Positions 1 through 11,768 are shown, counted from the stretch's first letter. The stretch is 64,000 bases of DNA from Myrica gale (GCA_963930655.1 OZ005602.1:29153840-29217839), one strand, 5' to 3'. Notes: a model not told the origin generated them from the sequence alone. A program made the numbers and translations.

Positions 1-914
1 TAATGGATTACTTTAGTGAAAAGAACATGCACTTCTCACGATGCAATGGCTTGTTTCTCAAATGCGTCCCACCCCCTTGCTCTGCATCTTGCTGGATGGT
101 AAAGATAGCATAAATAAAAAATTCCCGTTGAAGTACCATAGTCGTTGAGGAGTTGTAGACAAAAGCTGTTTAGAATGACATTCATTTTTCAATAAGAAAC
201 TTTCATGTTGCTAAAGTGCCCACATGTTCCTTTTGAAACATACTACTTGAGACCAAGCTTTGCATCTATAGAAGATTCTAGTGTCTTTGATCTCCAAGAA
301 CTGATCTCAATAGCAATTGCGAAAGTGCAGAACAAGAATAAATATTTCCTCCGACTCCAAACAGCAGAAAGATGCATCGGGGACATACCTATTTCGCCAA
401 AAGAAAAATCATGAAATCCCCACAATCATAAATTTCCTATAAATGACCTCTACTCAAGGTCTGTGCAGGACAAATTAACAAATACCTATATCTGGAATAT
501 CCACCGCCATCACTAACAAAATCTTACAATGCGGTTTTCACAATTCTAACTATGAGCATCGACTGTGACCAGTTTAAATTAGTAACTTCACATTCATTGA
601 GTTTTTATTCAGACTATTGTATAGACAATGATATCAACTACCAGGGGTTCAGAATCACGTAACTAAGCTGGATTACATATTTTAAAATCATCCCAATCTC
701 CCTTTCTCTAAACCAAACTTATGTGAATAGTTTCAAAACGGGGAAAACAATTACATTAGACAAAACGTTTAAACGACAAGCGCTCTAACGTGCGACGTGA
801 AAACAAAGCAATAAATCAGTCTAAACATAATGACATTTACAAAGCACCTATAAAAATCGTTCAAGAGAATCCAGAAACTCAAACAACAGTAAAAAAATGG
901 TGCGAAGATTGACA
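1..914. other. Gene-free AT-rich stretch
   Basis: No ORF longer than about 70 codons and no protein family is recognisable on either strand. The sequence could be intergenic or the UTR/intron of a gene whose exons lie to the left of the window. Confidence 0.5.
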
Positions 915-1034
915 TTAAATGAAAGAACTAACCCCGACAGACAGCAAGTCCTTCACGATGTGTGAAGGCAAACCTTGTACGACCTCGTGAAGACCCTGCG
1001 CATCGTAATCGCCGCAGCTGCCTTGGCTTTCCAT
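915..1034 (-). CDS. Possible short ORF or first exon, unknown
   Basis: Read on the minus strand, an ATG at 1034 sits in a good plant start context (CCGCCGCCATGG). It opens a 39-codon frame ending in TAA at 915. The peptide starts MESQGSCGDYDAQGLHEVV and has balanced, protein-like composition. A GTTAGT near codon 35 could be a splice donor, so the frame may be the first coding exon of a longer gene. I could not find a convincing continuation between 1 and 914, nor do I recognise the family. The local GC content is higher than in the flanks, which favours coding or promoter-proximal sequence. It could equally be a truncated gene relic. Confidence 0.25.
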   Translation of the reverse strand: MESQGSCGDYDAQGLHEVVQGLPSHIVKDLLSVGVSSFI

Positions 1035-3729
1035 GGCGGCGGAGAGAAGGTGCGCCTGCCCAGTTTCGATGTTAACCTGCGTCGCTTAGGTATGTTTCGC
1101 CATTTACACAAAGGCTCTCTAGAGGGAAATGGCGGCAGTATCTTTGGCCAGAGTTCGAGTCGTCGTTTGCAGGAAGAGGCTTAAACGGTGTGTTTCAAAA
1201 TTAGTGCTTAACTGTAAGCATCTTCACGTTGGTTGCTAATCAACACGCTGAACGAACCTATTTTTTAACCACGTCTAATTAACAAGCTGACCATTTCATT
1301 TTTTAACCACGTGGACTCAAGTCTGACGTGGCTGGCAATTCCGTCATGTTCATGGACGGAATGATGACGGAAGGGTCTCTCTGTCAAGGGTAGAAAATTT
1401 AGGGACTTTTTATTTGAAGTTTGAAAGTGAAGGACCCAGTTGTAAAAGGGGTATAAACCCAAGGACCAAACTGTCAAATTCCCTAAAAGTTAAGGCTAGA
1501 TTAAGGGTTATTTATAAGGATAATCCTAAGAGCTAAATTTCTCTCATATTTTTTCGATCTTAAAATTGGTTTTAAGAACCAGAGATCTTAATGATGAGCC
1601 AGCTGAAGGCCGCTTGAAACTATAATTTGGGCTTATCACGCAGGATTTACCACGACCATAGCTACGGTAGGCCACAAATGCTTAGTAGCTAGATAGTTAG
1701 TGAGGCCCTCTCAAAGAGCAAAACATAGAGTTGTAGATGCAGTGGCCTCAGAAAGAGATAATGACTGTTGCTCCTTGGTTATATGAATTTAAGCATGGGC
1801 TGAAGAAAACAACCGGTAGCAGCCTGTTTTAGATGCATAAACATAGAATATGATGATCTAATTTCATGCACTGAAAGGACTTCGTGAAGAAGGCAGTATA
1901 TAGAACTTGCAGATCTCAAAAAAAAAAAAACTAAGGATATGTTCGGTTTGAGTAAAAATGTAAGATTTTAGAGAAGTTGTGAATATTTATGTTGAATAAG
2001 GTTTTATTGGTGTTTGTGTAAAGTGGAGAGAGAAATGATTTGATGTAATTGTTTAATAAAAAAGTATTAAAATTATGTGAAAAGTATAGAGAGAATTTAC
2101 GTGGAATAAAAAAGTAAAAAGTTGTTGAAAATTGTGTAAAATGTATTGGTGTTTGTGTTTGAATTCTGAATATGTTCGGTTGTAGTTTTGTGAATGTATT
2201 TGAATCCTGAAAAAATTTAGGAAACGAACATAAACTAAGAAGAAGACTATCTTATTTTGAAGTCATGAACTGTACAAACACAAAAAAATTCCTCTCGGGT
2301 GTTTGGGATTAGAGAGACAAGTTTTAGGTACTTCGCATCACTCTGATCAATTATGGGACCCCTGGGGTGACAACAAGACCTTTTAAGCTCTCCTGTTACC
2401 TCTGCAAGAACTTCAACCTCAGACTAAATCATCCCTCTCACTGGTGCAGTCATCTGTCATGGTTTGCGCAGCAAATCGTCTGCAACAACAATTTTTCCAC
2501 TTAACGCTTGAATGATATAAGTTCAAGCACAGCTGCTCATATCATGCATATAGACGCTACCCTTCTATTTGATTTTCAGTTCCAAAACCGACAGAGGTAG
2601 CATACTTCAATATGTTCTCCAACCCCATGAAATTCCCATTGCTTGTCCAATATAGACTTCAACTTCCCATAGTGATGCATTCTTATGCCGGTATACGTCT
2701 GCATAATGAAAAGAAGATTGTGTTAGAGATGACGTCCAGTTGGTTACAAAGAGGAGCTATGTATTTTTTTTTTTTGGGGGGGGGGGGGGAGGGACAATGA
2801 CAATCTATCCTGATTTTTCTGGACGTCAAAACAGTATTTCCAAGATATGAAAATCTCTTCCGTATGCCTCTTCTCTTTTTTATTTTCTGGATTAAGATAC
2901 ATCAGGTGGAATACTATGATAATTCAAACAAGGATATTGGCTGATCATCAGTGAGCTCCCATGTATCGGACCATTTTGATTAACTTTCTTGTCACCCATT
3001 CCTTGTAAGATGAATCACTTGCAAAGCATTGATGAAATATTGCAATCAAACTTGTATCCATCATATTGGCACCACATGCTCCACTCGTTTCAACAAGAAA
3101 TTCAAATTTAAATCTATGTGAAACTCAGAAGCAACATCGAAGCTTTCTCTACATTAAACAAAGTAATACTGACATAATACAATGTGGTACAGGAACATTA
3201 TGGATTGTGAATTGACTCATATATGTAGATTCACATACATACACAAAAAAGAAAGTTATCAAGAAGGATACGACATGTTTCCACAACACTAAATGGGGAG
3301 AATAAACTCCAAGTACTGTTTATAGAAGATTCTTTCAATGAGTCAAAGATTCTTCAAGTCCTACAAAACTTAAACAAGAGGAAGAAAACTCTAATCTCTG
3401 CTAGTTCCTTGTTCATTCCAAAAAGACCTAGGACACACGCATATTGAAATTGGCCAGTCCCTAATGCCATGTATTTAAGGGCCGCAATTTCAAGGTTAAT
3501 GTTTTGGGTCCAAAAATTTGAATGATGAGAAGCATTTTGCTTGAAGACACTATTAATACAGCAGCATCTCAGTATGCCTGATGTAACTAAAAGAAAGGGA
3601 AGTACCACTTATATAAATACCTGCTGCATAGGTTCACAAGGAACCAATAATTCTAAGATTTGACCACCTTTGGACATTGGAACTGTCCGTCCGTTGGTGA
3701 AAGTTGCCCTTTCAAAACAGTACATCCTG
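1035..3729. other. Intergenic region with dispersed repeats
   Basis: No supported gene. A segment at about 1240-1490 has the wording of plant MITE-like repeats (a 'remaining constant' AT-rich body with GACGGAATGATGACGG in its centre). A T-run followed by a G-run lies at 2765-2790. A dispersed AT-rich repeat lies at 1930-2235 and is listed separately. Confidence 0.5.
1930..2235 (+). repeat. Dispersed AT-rich MITE-like repeat
   Basis: The region begins and ends with near-copies of a short phrase (ATATGTTCGGTTTGAG at about 1937 and ATATGTTCGGTTGTAG at about 2170). It is filled with GTGGAGAGAG- and GTGAAAAGT-type words. Similar wording occurs at 60298-60480 on the other strand. No coding capacity and no clear target duplication were seen, so the class is uncertain. 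Confidence 0.4.
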
Positions 3730-5887
3730 CTAACATCCAATTAACCTTGTGCCTGAAAATAAAATAGCACTTTCAGTTTGAACCTTAAGCAATTCTCTGA
3801 ATATCTGAGAAATACAATATACCCGAGCCAGAAAGCAAAGAACCTCCCCCCCCCCTCTCCCCTCCCCTTGGCAGCAAAAAAAAACAGAAAAAGAAAACCA
3901 ATGGTCATTTTGGCTCAAGGCAAGTTGATAGTATACAAACAATGTACGATCAAGGTCATTGAAAAGTAAAGAAGTAGTTAGTCTTAGAAGTGAGAGGCAT
4001 TGCGAGATACCAGATCTCTCTTTGGTTGCAATCATCTTATTCTCCAAATTTGCAGCAGCCTCAGTCATGCATTGGGCGTTGTAGGCTTGGATCATGGTAG
4101 CAAAGGTGATATGATCAGCTTTGCATTTGTTCTCTTTCATTTTCGAAAACAACTCACCCATCTTTTTCACATCACCAGCCTGACCATATGCGCTGATAAT
4201 GCAGTTAAAAAAAGGGGTATCTAGTACTACATCAGAATTCTCTACCTGCCTCAAAATTGAATCGACTTTTTTCATATGTCCAGCTTTACTGTAAGCACTA
4301 ACAAGAGAGCAGTAGGTAATTGAGTTGGGCTTGATTCCTTGATGCTTCACTTTCTTGAAGTATTCATCCATCTTCTCAATATTTCCAGCTTTTCCAAACA
4401 CCTCAATGACAGTGTTAAAAGTAACAATTGTTGGAGACAAAAACCTTTTCTCCATATAATCCATGACAGACCTCAGCTTTTCATACATACCTGCTTTCCC
4501 ATATGATTTGATCAGGATATTGAATGTTTTAATATCTGGCTGTATTCCCATAAGCTGGAATTCATCATACCACTTCTCCATTTTCTCAATCTGCCCAAAT
4601 TTCCCATAAGCCCCAACAATAGAATTTAATGTGAAAACATCAGGAAGGCAGCCTCCACTTTCAATCATATCTGTCAGTGTGTTCTCCATTAGCTCAAACA
4701 TGCCTGCCTTACCATAGCCATCAATAATAGTATTGTATGTGACAGTGCTGCATTCAATTCCCAGATATGACATCTCAGCAATAATACGTCCAATCACATC
4801 AAAACGATGAAACTTAGTGCAACAGCTAATAAGAATGGAATATGTATACACATCCGGTTTGCAGTCAGAGATTGATTTCATATCATCAAGTGTAGATATA
4901 GCGTCGTCAAAAAAGCCACTTTGGCCATAAGCACTTACAAGAGCAGTGTAGACATCCACAGTAGGTCTGAGCCCTTCAGACAACATGATCTCAAAAAGCA
5001 GGCTGGCCTGCTCAGGTTGCCTGCACTTGCCAAGCATCATCAATAACTTCGTGTATGTTTGGCATCTTGCCTCGTACCAATGTTGCTTACGAAGCAATCC
5101 AAAAATCTACAATACGAAATTGGTTCATAGAAATAATTGGAAAATAACTTTGCTCTAAGGAAATTTGACAGCAGGAATACAAATATTACATAAAAGGAAA
5201 GGGGAAAAAAAAAGCCAACAAAGAAAGCATAGAAAATTTGAATAGTTGCATGAATAATTATTCCAATAGTTTTTCCCTTCTAATGTGAAAACCCACCTAG
5301 CTTGCCAAGAAAAGGAAATAAAAAACCTGAAATATTGTTATGTTTTCACTTATCATCCTGCATTGTCTCAGGAAGCAAACAAAACCATAACATTATTAGT
5401 TCAAGGAAACAAGCAAAACCACACACAAACCACCAAATCAATTAAGAATCAGAAACAAACACATCAAACTGAAGAACACCTACCAACCCAGTAGACAGAG
5501 CAAACAAAAAGCCAAAAAAAATTACTATTTGCGCTAAGAAAAACAAAAGAAAAGAAAAAATACACCAACCTTGAGGGCATTCTCCCACTGATTCTCTCGG
5601 ATAGCCTCATCCAAGGCCTCCAAAACAGCTTTAGGCCACAGCTGTTTGTACTTTCTCGAGTTTGCTTTCCTTACAATGCCTTTCACAGCAGCATCCGTTC
5701 TAAGAATCCGAGAAAGGTCCTTCCTTTGGTCCTTCTGGAGCCCGTCAGAGATGGATTTGGGCGTCCGTTTTGACAATTGGATACAGAACTTTGGTGGTTT
5801 AGATGTATGCGTGTGGTCTCTGTGGAGTTTTGACGAATATGTGTTGGAGGACAGCGTGTTAGTGAGGCTGAGGGTCTGGGGCTCCAT
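3730..5887 (-). CDS. P-class pentatricopeptide repeat protein, At5g48730-like, plastid-targeted
   Basis: Predicted RNA-binding PPR protein acting in the chloroplast. Coding exons on the minus strand: 5887-5570, 5106-4011, 3752-3730. The phases join without a break and give 478 residues. Residues 1 to about 50 are rich in Ser/Thr/Lys and poor in acidic residues, as in plastid transit peptides. From about residue 115 to the C-terminus there are about ten 35-residue PPR motifs of the P type (for example VTYNTIIDGYGKAGMFE). There is no E/DYW extension, so C-to-U editing is not implied. The sequence around WPKAVLEALDEAI and the final RLIGC match my memory of Arabidopsis At5g48730 (ends RLIGS). The short last exon encodes only the last seven residues, and reading through the intron gives a spurious 455-residue ORF. 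The gene is divergently transcribed from RLP24. Confidence 0.9.
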
Positions 5888-6031
5888 TGCGCCAGGTTAC
5901 AGGAAGATAAGGTTGAGCTTGGGGAACGTTGGTGCTAAGGATTTAAGAGTATATTAGTTAGAGGAAGACCATGATATGCGCAGGTTAGTAGTGCGAAGGA
6001 ATTGAGATTTGAGTATCGACTAACCGAAACC

Positions 6032-6211
6032 AATGGGCCGCTCTAAACGATAAAGTCAGGCTACACAATGGGTCAAAACCAGTGGCCCAGAATATTATCC
6101 TAAAGGCTTCTGTGGTTTCTTAATGGGCTGGTCTAAATGATAAAGTCAGGCTAGAAAATGGGCCAAAAACAAGGGCCCAGAAAATAGTCAAAATCAATGA
6201 CACGCATGGTG
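6032..6211. repeat. Tandem duplication, 90 bp period, carrying site II boxes
   Basis: Two units begin AATGGGC at 6032 and 6122. Both contain AAATGATAAAGTCAGGCTA-type sequence and a GGCCCAGAA phrase. The duplication doubles the TGGGCC/GGCCCA pair in the promoter region. The units differ at several positions, so the event is not recent. Confidence 0.65.
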
Positions 6212-6274
6212 GGACCCGAACCCACAATCGTCTGATTAGAAGACAAGACGCATTATCCATTAGGCCACAAGCGC
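6201..6274 (-). pseudogene. Decayed tRNA-Arg(TCT)
   Basis: The minus strand reads like a tRNA-Arg with a TCT anticodon. There is a D-loop AATGGATA, an anticodon region CTTCTAA, a T-arm GTGGGTTCGGGTCCCAC and a 3' end CATGCGTG pairing with GCGCTTG. It is broken in three places. The anticodon arm has one extra base. The D-stem has a C/T mismatch. The acceptor stem has a T/T mismatch. The T-arm is intact. It is 74 bases where 73 are expected. It is probably not a working tRNA. Confidence 0.7.
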
Positions 6275-6420
6275 CTTTCGACAGGCACTCAATAAAACGG
6301 GATTTTACAACTAGGTTATTATATCGACCCGATCCAAGTACAGGCCCAGCCCGATACCCACGAAAATGTCGTCTTCAGCAACATAAACCCTGACAAAGTG
6401 AGGGCTAGGGTTTGGCTGCG

Positions 6421-7098
6421 AGGAAAGGACTCATCCGTCTGCGCTATTTGCTGCCTGTGACGGTTGTATCACCACCACTACTAACACACCGTAAGTATGT
6501 CCTGGTCCCTCAACTGTACGTGACTTTAGCTTTTACTGTCGTTTGTACTTCAAATTTTTGGGGAAAGTTTCTCATTGGATTCAAACAGAGCTTCTGGGAG
6601 TTGTAGGTTGATTGGGAATTTAAGTTCCATGTTAAAGGTAATAACTTGAGATGCTTTATTGACCTCCGCACCAGCAGCCGGCCTCCTCAAGCTCTCTCTC
6701 TCTCTCTTCCCAGTTTCTGTCGAATGTCGATGTATATTTCTTAAGCTCAATAGCTCATTGGATTGAAAGCCCTAATTTTTTATGTGCAGGTTATTATTCG
6801 TTTGAAATTGGCTCGGTGGAGGGGACCGGGGGTTATTTGTGCAGGTAATGTAATTCGAAGCACGTAATTCCCTTATTTTTACTTAATTCCCATATAATCA
6901 CATCATTGGATGGTTGACGATGATATGTTCTTCACTTTGTCAGTGTCATATTTATTCTTCCGTCTGCTTTGATTTGCTGCTTGGAAATTGCTTGGATGGG
7001 GATGTCACTCCCTTATTCATTCGCTATATCCACTATTAGATGAGATTACTGTATATGTTCTTTCAGCAACTTGGATTTGGTTTTAGCTCAAGAATAAG
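6421..7098 (+). other. Probable 5' UTR and UTR intron(s) of RLP24
   Basis: No ATG frame here fits the RLP24 protein. GTAAGTATGT at 6491 is a good donor, and CAG acceptors occur at about 6789 and 6844. An intron in the 5' UTR is therefore likely. A CT microsatellite lies at 6691-6708. Exact transcript ends cannot be fixed from sequence. Confidence 0.45.
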
Positions 7099-8278
7099 AT
7101 GAGAATAGAGAAGTGCTGGTTTTGTTCCTCCACTATCTACCCCGGGCATGGTATTCAGTTTGTCCGCAATGATGCGAAGGTAGAATGGCTATTCTATTTT
7201 CTGAATTCTTCTTGTCTATTGCCATGTGTAGGCTGCTTTTCTATTCATTGCTTATTTGTTTGTCATATAGGCCATCTGATATGATCTTTTCTACAGCTGC
7301 TACCTTCTATTTGGTTTCAAATATCATAGTGAATCTTTTGTAATTCATTCTGCCAGCATAAGTTCCCTCAATTGGAATCACTGCCAATTTGTACATCTTT
7401 AACTTGGTGGTTATGTTTCATTGAAGCTTATTTTCTAGATGTGTAAATATTAAACTTATATTACCTCATGGCTATTTTTAAAGTTTAGATGTTTGTCAAA
7501 AATTCTGAGTCCCAAATGAGAATAGTATTATCTTTTTTGGTTTAAAGCTGGATTGCATGCGTTCTAAAATTCCCTAGTCATTTGGTAGCACATTCTCCAT
7601 TTTGTGCCTCTAGTGTCTGACAGATGATACTTTTGTAGATATTTCGCTTTTGTAGATCCAAGTGCCACAAGAATTTCAAGATGAAGAGGAATCCTCGCAA
7701 GGTGAAATGGACCAAGGCCTATAGGCGGCTGCATGGAAAGGACATGACGCAGGTAAATATGCTTGGTTTAGTTTTTTCTTTCAATGTAAAAATCTTAATA
7801 TTTCTACTTATAAGGCAACCATTGATTGGACAAGAAACGATTGGGTGGTGATGTGGTTTTTCCTTTTACTATTTCCTTGTTTTGCAGGACTCTACTTTTG
7901 AGTTTGAGAGGAAGCGCAATAGGCCAGAGAGATATGACAGGAACCTTACAGAAAACACGTTGAAGGCCATCAAGATGATTGATAAAGTTAGATCAAGGAG
8001 GGAGGCCAAACACATTGAGAAGAGGTAATTTTTCACTTCCTATAATTTGTTCTAAACATAATAGTCGATGACTATCATTTAACATGTAACTTAAAAATAT
8101 TTGCAGAAAGAAGGGAAAGAAGGCCCAGGTGATGAGAGAGGCAGTAAAGGAGCTAGAGCAGAGCATCAGCTTGGTCAAAGCCCCATCTGTTCTCAAGGAA
8201 GACCCATCTCTCACTCTTCCGAAGATCAAGGTCAAGGTCTCTCAAGCACAGGCAGAGAACCAACCCATGGAAGAATGA
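7099..8278 (+). CDS. RLP24: Ribosome biogenesis protein RLP24 (L24e family)
   Basis: RLP24 is a nuclear pre-60S assembly factor that occupies the site later taken by ribosomal protein eL24 and recruits the Drg1-type AAA-ATPase. Coding exons: 7099-7179, 7639-7752, 7888-8024, 8107-8278. The phases join cleanly to give 167 residues, close to the Arabidopsis protein (about 159). The N-terminal L24e zinc ribbon is complete, with Cys6, Cys9, Cys32 and Cys36. It is followed by [13 protein letters not shown] and [13 protein letters not shown] motifs. The Lys/Glu-rich C-terminal tail after residue 110 distinguishes RLP24 from eL24. The start follows the family's invariant MRxEKCWFC beginning. The telo-box and site II boxes upstream agree with a growth-coupled ribosome-biogenesis gene. 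Confidence 0.95.
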
Positions 8279-10390
8279 GTCGACTGATCTTTGTGCTGCT
8301 CAACTATGAGATAGACTTTCAAAACGTTGTATCCCCGACACGACTCATCTGCCAACCAGCATCCTGAGTGGAAGCAGAAGTTCTTTCTAGAAGACAACCT
8401 GCATTTCAAATATTCTATATGCGCTTCTGTTTCTTGTTTTTGGTTATAGGAAGTAATGAACCATTACTACTTTCCTCATCTCTTTTGTGTTACTTAAAGG
8501 AATACCCGTATTTTGTTTCACATATATATAGTTCTCTTTCAAGGTTATCAACGAATTTGTATGCAGAGAAAAGAGAGTATTCATCATAAGACCAACATAA
8601 ATGGAAACTTAAAACGTCCATCCTGTTGTTATAAAAAAATTATCAGACGCAATTCATACACATCCTATCAATTCAATGCAGTGTGGGTGAAGACAGAGAT
8701 TCAAATGGTGTGGACTCGAGTTTCTAGTCGTCTTATGCTTTGAGAGGCCTTCTATTCACTTTCAACAAAAAGAATGCCACTGGATGCGGCGGGGCGGGGG
8801 TGGATACTCAAACCACCACTGCACCAAAAAAAAAGAACAACTCGCGACTTAAAAAGTAAAAGAAAATTGAAAGAGATTTACAAAATGTTTTCAAAACGTT
8901 TTTCACTCACTTTTTCAAACAACTCCCGTATTTTGTTTCATGTTTCAGAACTTATTCCACACTTTTTCATCAATTACAATACTTTTTCACCGATCCCAGT
9001 AATCTTTTACAAATTCCAACAACTTTTAACACATTTTCACCAATCTCAAGAGAATCTACACTACTTTCAAAAAAATACAAACACAAAACATATCTCAAAA
9101 CATAAACCATACATACTCTTTTAAGACTTTGAAAACTGAAAGAGAGTAATAATAGGAAAACTTCAGTCTGATGTGGATGTGTCTTTTTCATTGTCCCTTC
9201 AGTTACGCTTGACATGAAAATATGAGAGAAATTTCTTTTTTTCCAAAAAAAAAAGCCATGCGGAAATCGATTTTGTGGTCGGGGCCTATTATGATTTCCT
9301 TTTTTACCTTGTCAGTCAAACAAAGAGACTTTGGAGACCACTTTTGGTCAATTAAAGGACAAATCACGGGTTTTCCGGAAAACTTGCGCTTTCAGTATAA
9401 ATTATAAATGGAATGCTCTCCGGCCTTTGCCCGTCACCACGCGGCGAACATTTTTCCGCATATTCTCAGAAACGCGGCTCAGATCCCTCATGATTATTAT
9501 TTTTTTTCACATTACTGACGCGGTTTTGTTCTTGCATGAAGGCCCTTGTATTTTCGAATATCTATTCTTTTATAATATATATAATGAGAGAGAATTCGGG
9601 GCACTTGCTATGTACCGGCGACGGACAAATTTGACCCAACTTGATCGCATTTATGGGCTTAACGCTACAATAAATTCTAAACACATGCAACGCTCTCCAA
9701 AAATGCATCATTTAAGTCATGATTTTTCTTGCTGTGGAGAGAAGCAATCCAAATCCGATGATATCCCTGACCAACTCATCTACATCTCGAGAGCTCAAGA
9801 CAAGACACACATCTTGTATTAGGATGAGAGGGCATAAATTAGAATAAGATGCGTGGTAATTAAGTTTCATATATTTTTTATCCGAGAACTATCTCAGTGG
9901 TGGATATGTGCATGAACCTGGATATCCCAAACCACCCCCCATTCACAACCCAATGGACAATTTCTACAATATGCTATATATATATATGCCATTATAAGAC
10001 AAATCTTTTATGCTTTTTCTTATTAAGCAGCATATGAAGATCGATCCATTTGGTGACATAACGCATTTTCTTTTCTATTGCTACATCATGATGTGAAGAC
10101 AATCGAAGCATATGCTTTTGTGTTGAGAATATTTGATATAATTTTAAAGTTTAAAAGTACAAGTAACTTGAGCTCATCAATCTCTATATATTAGAAAGAG
10201 ATGGTCGAACCAATAACACAATACTGAATCGTCTATAGTGTTTTGGTTGGGTATTTATTATATCAGGTTTGCATGGGAAAATAATAAGACTCAAAAAAAT
10301 AAAGTAATTAACTTTTGCCAAAGTCAGAACTCAGCGTACTCTTGAGAATCATGTTGTTTCTTTCTCCTTATTTGCTTATTTAATGATATA
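8279..10390. other. 3' UTR of RLP24 and gene-free AT-rich region
   Basis: The first few hundred bases are probably the RLP24 3' UTR. I recognise no coding sequence beyond it. A MITE-like repeat occupies about 8861-9125. A TA microsatellite lies at about 9972-9987. Confidence 0.5.
8861..9125 (-). repeat. AT-rich MITE-like repeat, same family as 55317-55500
   Basis: The reverse complement matches 55317-55500 over more than 150 bases by eye, through phrases such as TTTTGAAAGTAGTGTA, GATTGGTGAAAA and GTTAAAAGTTGTTG. The two copies are in opposite orientation, about 46 kb apart. No coding capacity was seen. Confidence 0.6.
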
Positions 10391-10521
10391 TTAGCCTATA
10401 GAAGTGAAATATATATCTTTGCGTGTGAGTTTCAAATTTGGCTTGGGGTACGTAATTTAGTTTTTAATTTGTCGTGTTTTGTGTTAGTCCAGATAAGTAC
10501 TTTTACAATCAATTAAAAATA

Positions 10522-10753
10522 GAGATAAATACAAAATCAGTCCCTGTATTATACGCAAAAATCGATTTAGTCCCTGTGATATGAAAAACATCGATTTAGT
10601 CCCTATGGTTCTATTTTCGTTTGTTATTAATCCTCCATCAGGGACTAATTTTATTACTTTCTGAAATCACAGGGATTAAATCGATGTTTTTCATATCACA
10701 GGGACTAAATCGATTTTTGCGTATAGCACATAAACCAATTTTGCATTTATCCC
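10522..10753. mobile_element. MULE-type MITE with 9 bp target duplication
   Basis: A 232 bp near-palindrome. The ends are GAGATAAATAC and, inverted, GGGATAAATGC. Both arms contain ATACGCAAAAATCGATTTAG and CCCTGTGATATGAAAAACAT. It is flanked by the identical 9 bp TTAAAAATA at 10513-10521 and 10754-10762, the length typical of Mutator-like elements. The duplicate region at about 13128 is the empty site. No transposase is encoded. Confidence 0.85.
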
Positions 10754-11120
10754 TTAAAAATAAGTCATTGTATTTTGAGATAAAAATTAGAGATTTATTT
10801 CACTTCAAAACTTTAAAAGTAGCCTCTCGAGATGTAGACATACTGGTAATTTGGAATACCACACGACGATTACGAGCTGGCCCAAGTTCACTCCTCGACA
10901 GGTTAAATGAGGTGTACGTGTGGAGGGCCTATACATGTTCGGAGGTTTTACGTGCACTCTCAAATCTGTCATAACGAGCACTCCATCTGCTCCAATGTAC
11001 GTTCATCTAGCCATCTATGTTTAACATGCACTCTCAAATCTGTCGTAACGAGCTAGCACTCCACCTGCTCTAAAGTTCGTCCAGAGACTGGTGTACGGTT
11101 TTTTTGTTACATTAAAAAAA

Positions 11121-11477
11121 TTGACATTTTAGACTTTAGGTTTTAGACATTTTTTTATTTTAGTCTTTCACTTTCAAGTTTCAAATTTTTAGTCATTTAG
11201 TTTTTTTTTGACGAAATAGTCTTTCCGTCAGTTTGTCTCCATATGCTTAACGACACATGAAATGGTCGACCAGGTATATGTGTTGAAGTGAGCGGTAGAC
11301 CGGTATAAATTTGCTGACGTGTTAGAGAGCTCCGTTAAGCATACGAACGGCAGACTGACGGAATGACCATTTCCTCAAATAAAGAAAACTCAAAGACTAA
11401 AAATTTGAAAGTTAAGAGTGATCAATGACTGAAATGAAAAAATGCCCACGACTTAAGGATTAAAAAGTGAATTTTCC
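11121..11477. mobile_element. Second MITE-like insertion in duplication copy 1
   Basis: The ends are imperfect inverted repeats (TTTTAGACTTTAGGTTTTAG at the left; AAGGATTAAAAAGTGAATTT at the right). The body carries inverted GACGGAA/TTCCGTC words around TCCGTCAGTTTGTC and CAGACTGACGGAATG. It is flanked by TTAAAAAAA at 11112-11120 and 11478-11486. That 9 bp match is low-complexity, but the duplicate copy shows one uninterrupted TTAAAAAAAAATTAA at about 13418. A relative lies at 23222-23612. Confidence 0.65.
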
Positions 11478-11768
11478 TTAAAAAAAAATTAAAATAATAA
11501 TAATCATGGGACTTATTAGCATCTAAAGTCAAGAGGCCAGATTGAGGTTAACTCCAAAAAGTTACCAGCATATAATTCTGGTATTACCAATAGTTTGGTT
11601 ATTTTATTTACAGAATTAGATGGGTGGGTGCAAGAAGAGAGACAAGAAATATATAAAAATTAAATACCCGGGCGAAAAGGCAAATACAAATTGTGCCTTC
11701 TTCATTTACCATCTATGTTCACATGTGGAGAGGAAAGATCCAAGAAAGTTGACGGCGAAGGACCAGCC

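Larger units (their letters stand above)
5888..6420. promoter_or_regulatory. Shared upstream region with site II boxes and a telo-box
   Basis: The region lies between the divergent PPR and RLP24 genes. TGGGCC/TGGGCT or their complements occur at 6034-6039, 6084-6089, 6124-6129, 6159-6164, 6173-6179 and 6343-6348. A telo-box-like CTAGGGTTT lies at 6405-6413. Site II (TCP-bound) elements combined with a telo-box are the known signature of plant ribosomal-protein and ribosome-biogenesis promoters. This fits RLP24 directly downstream. Whether the PPR gene shares these elements is an inference. Confidence 0.6.

Noticed and set aside
3730-5097. A single 455-residue PPR ORF
   Set aside because: Its last 80 or so codons read through an intron; the family's C-terminus RLIGC is recovered only by splicing 4011 to 3752.
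6201-6274. A functional tRNA-Arg gene
   Set aside because: An extra base in the anticodon arm and mismatches in the D and acceptor stems argue for a relic.
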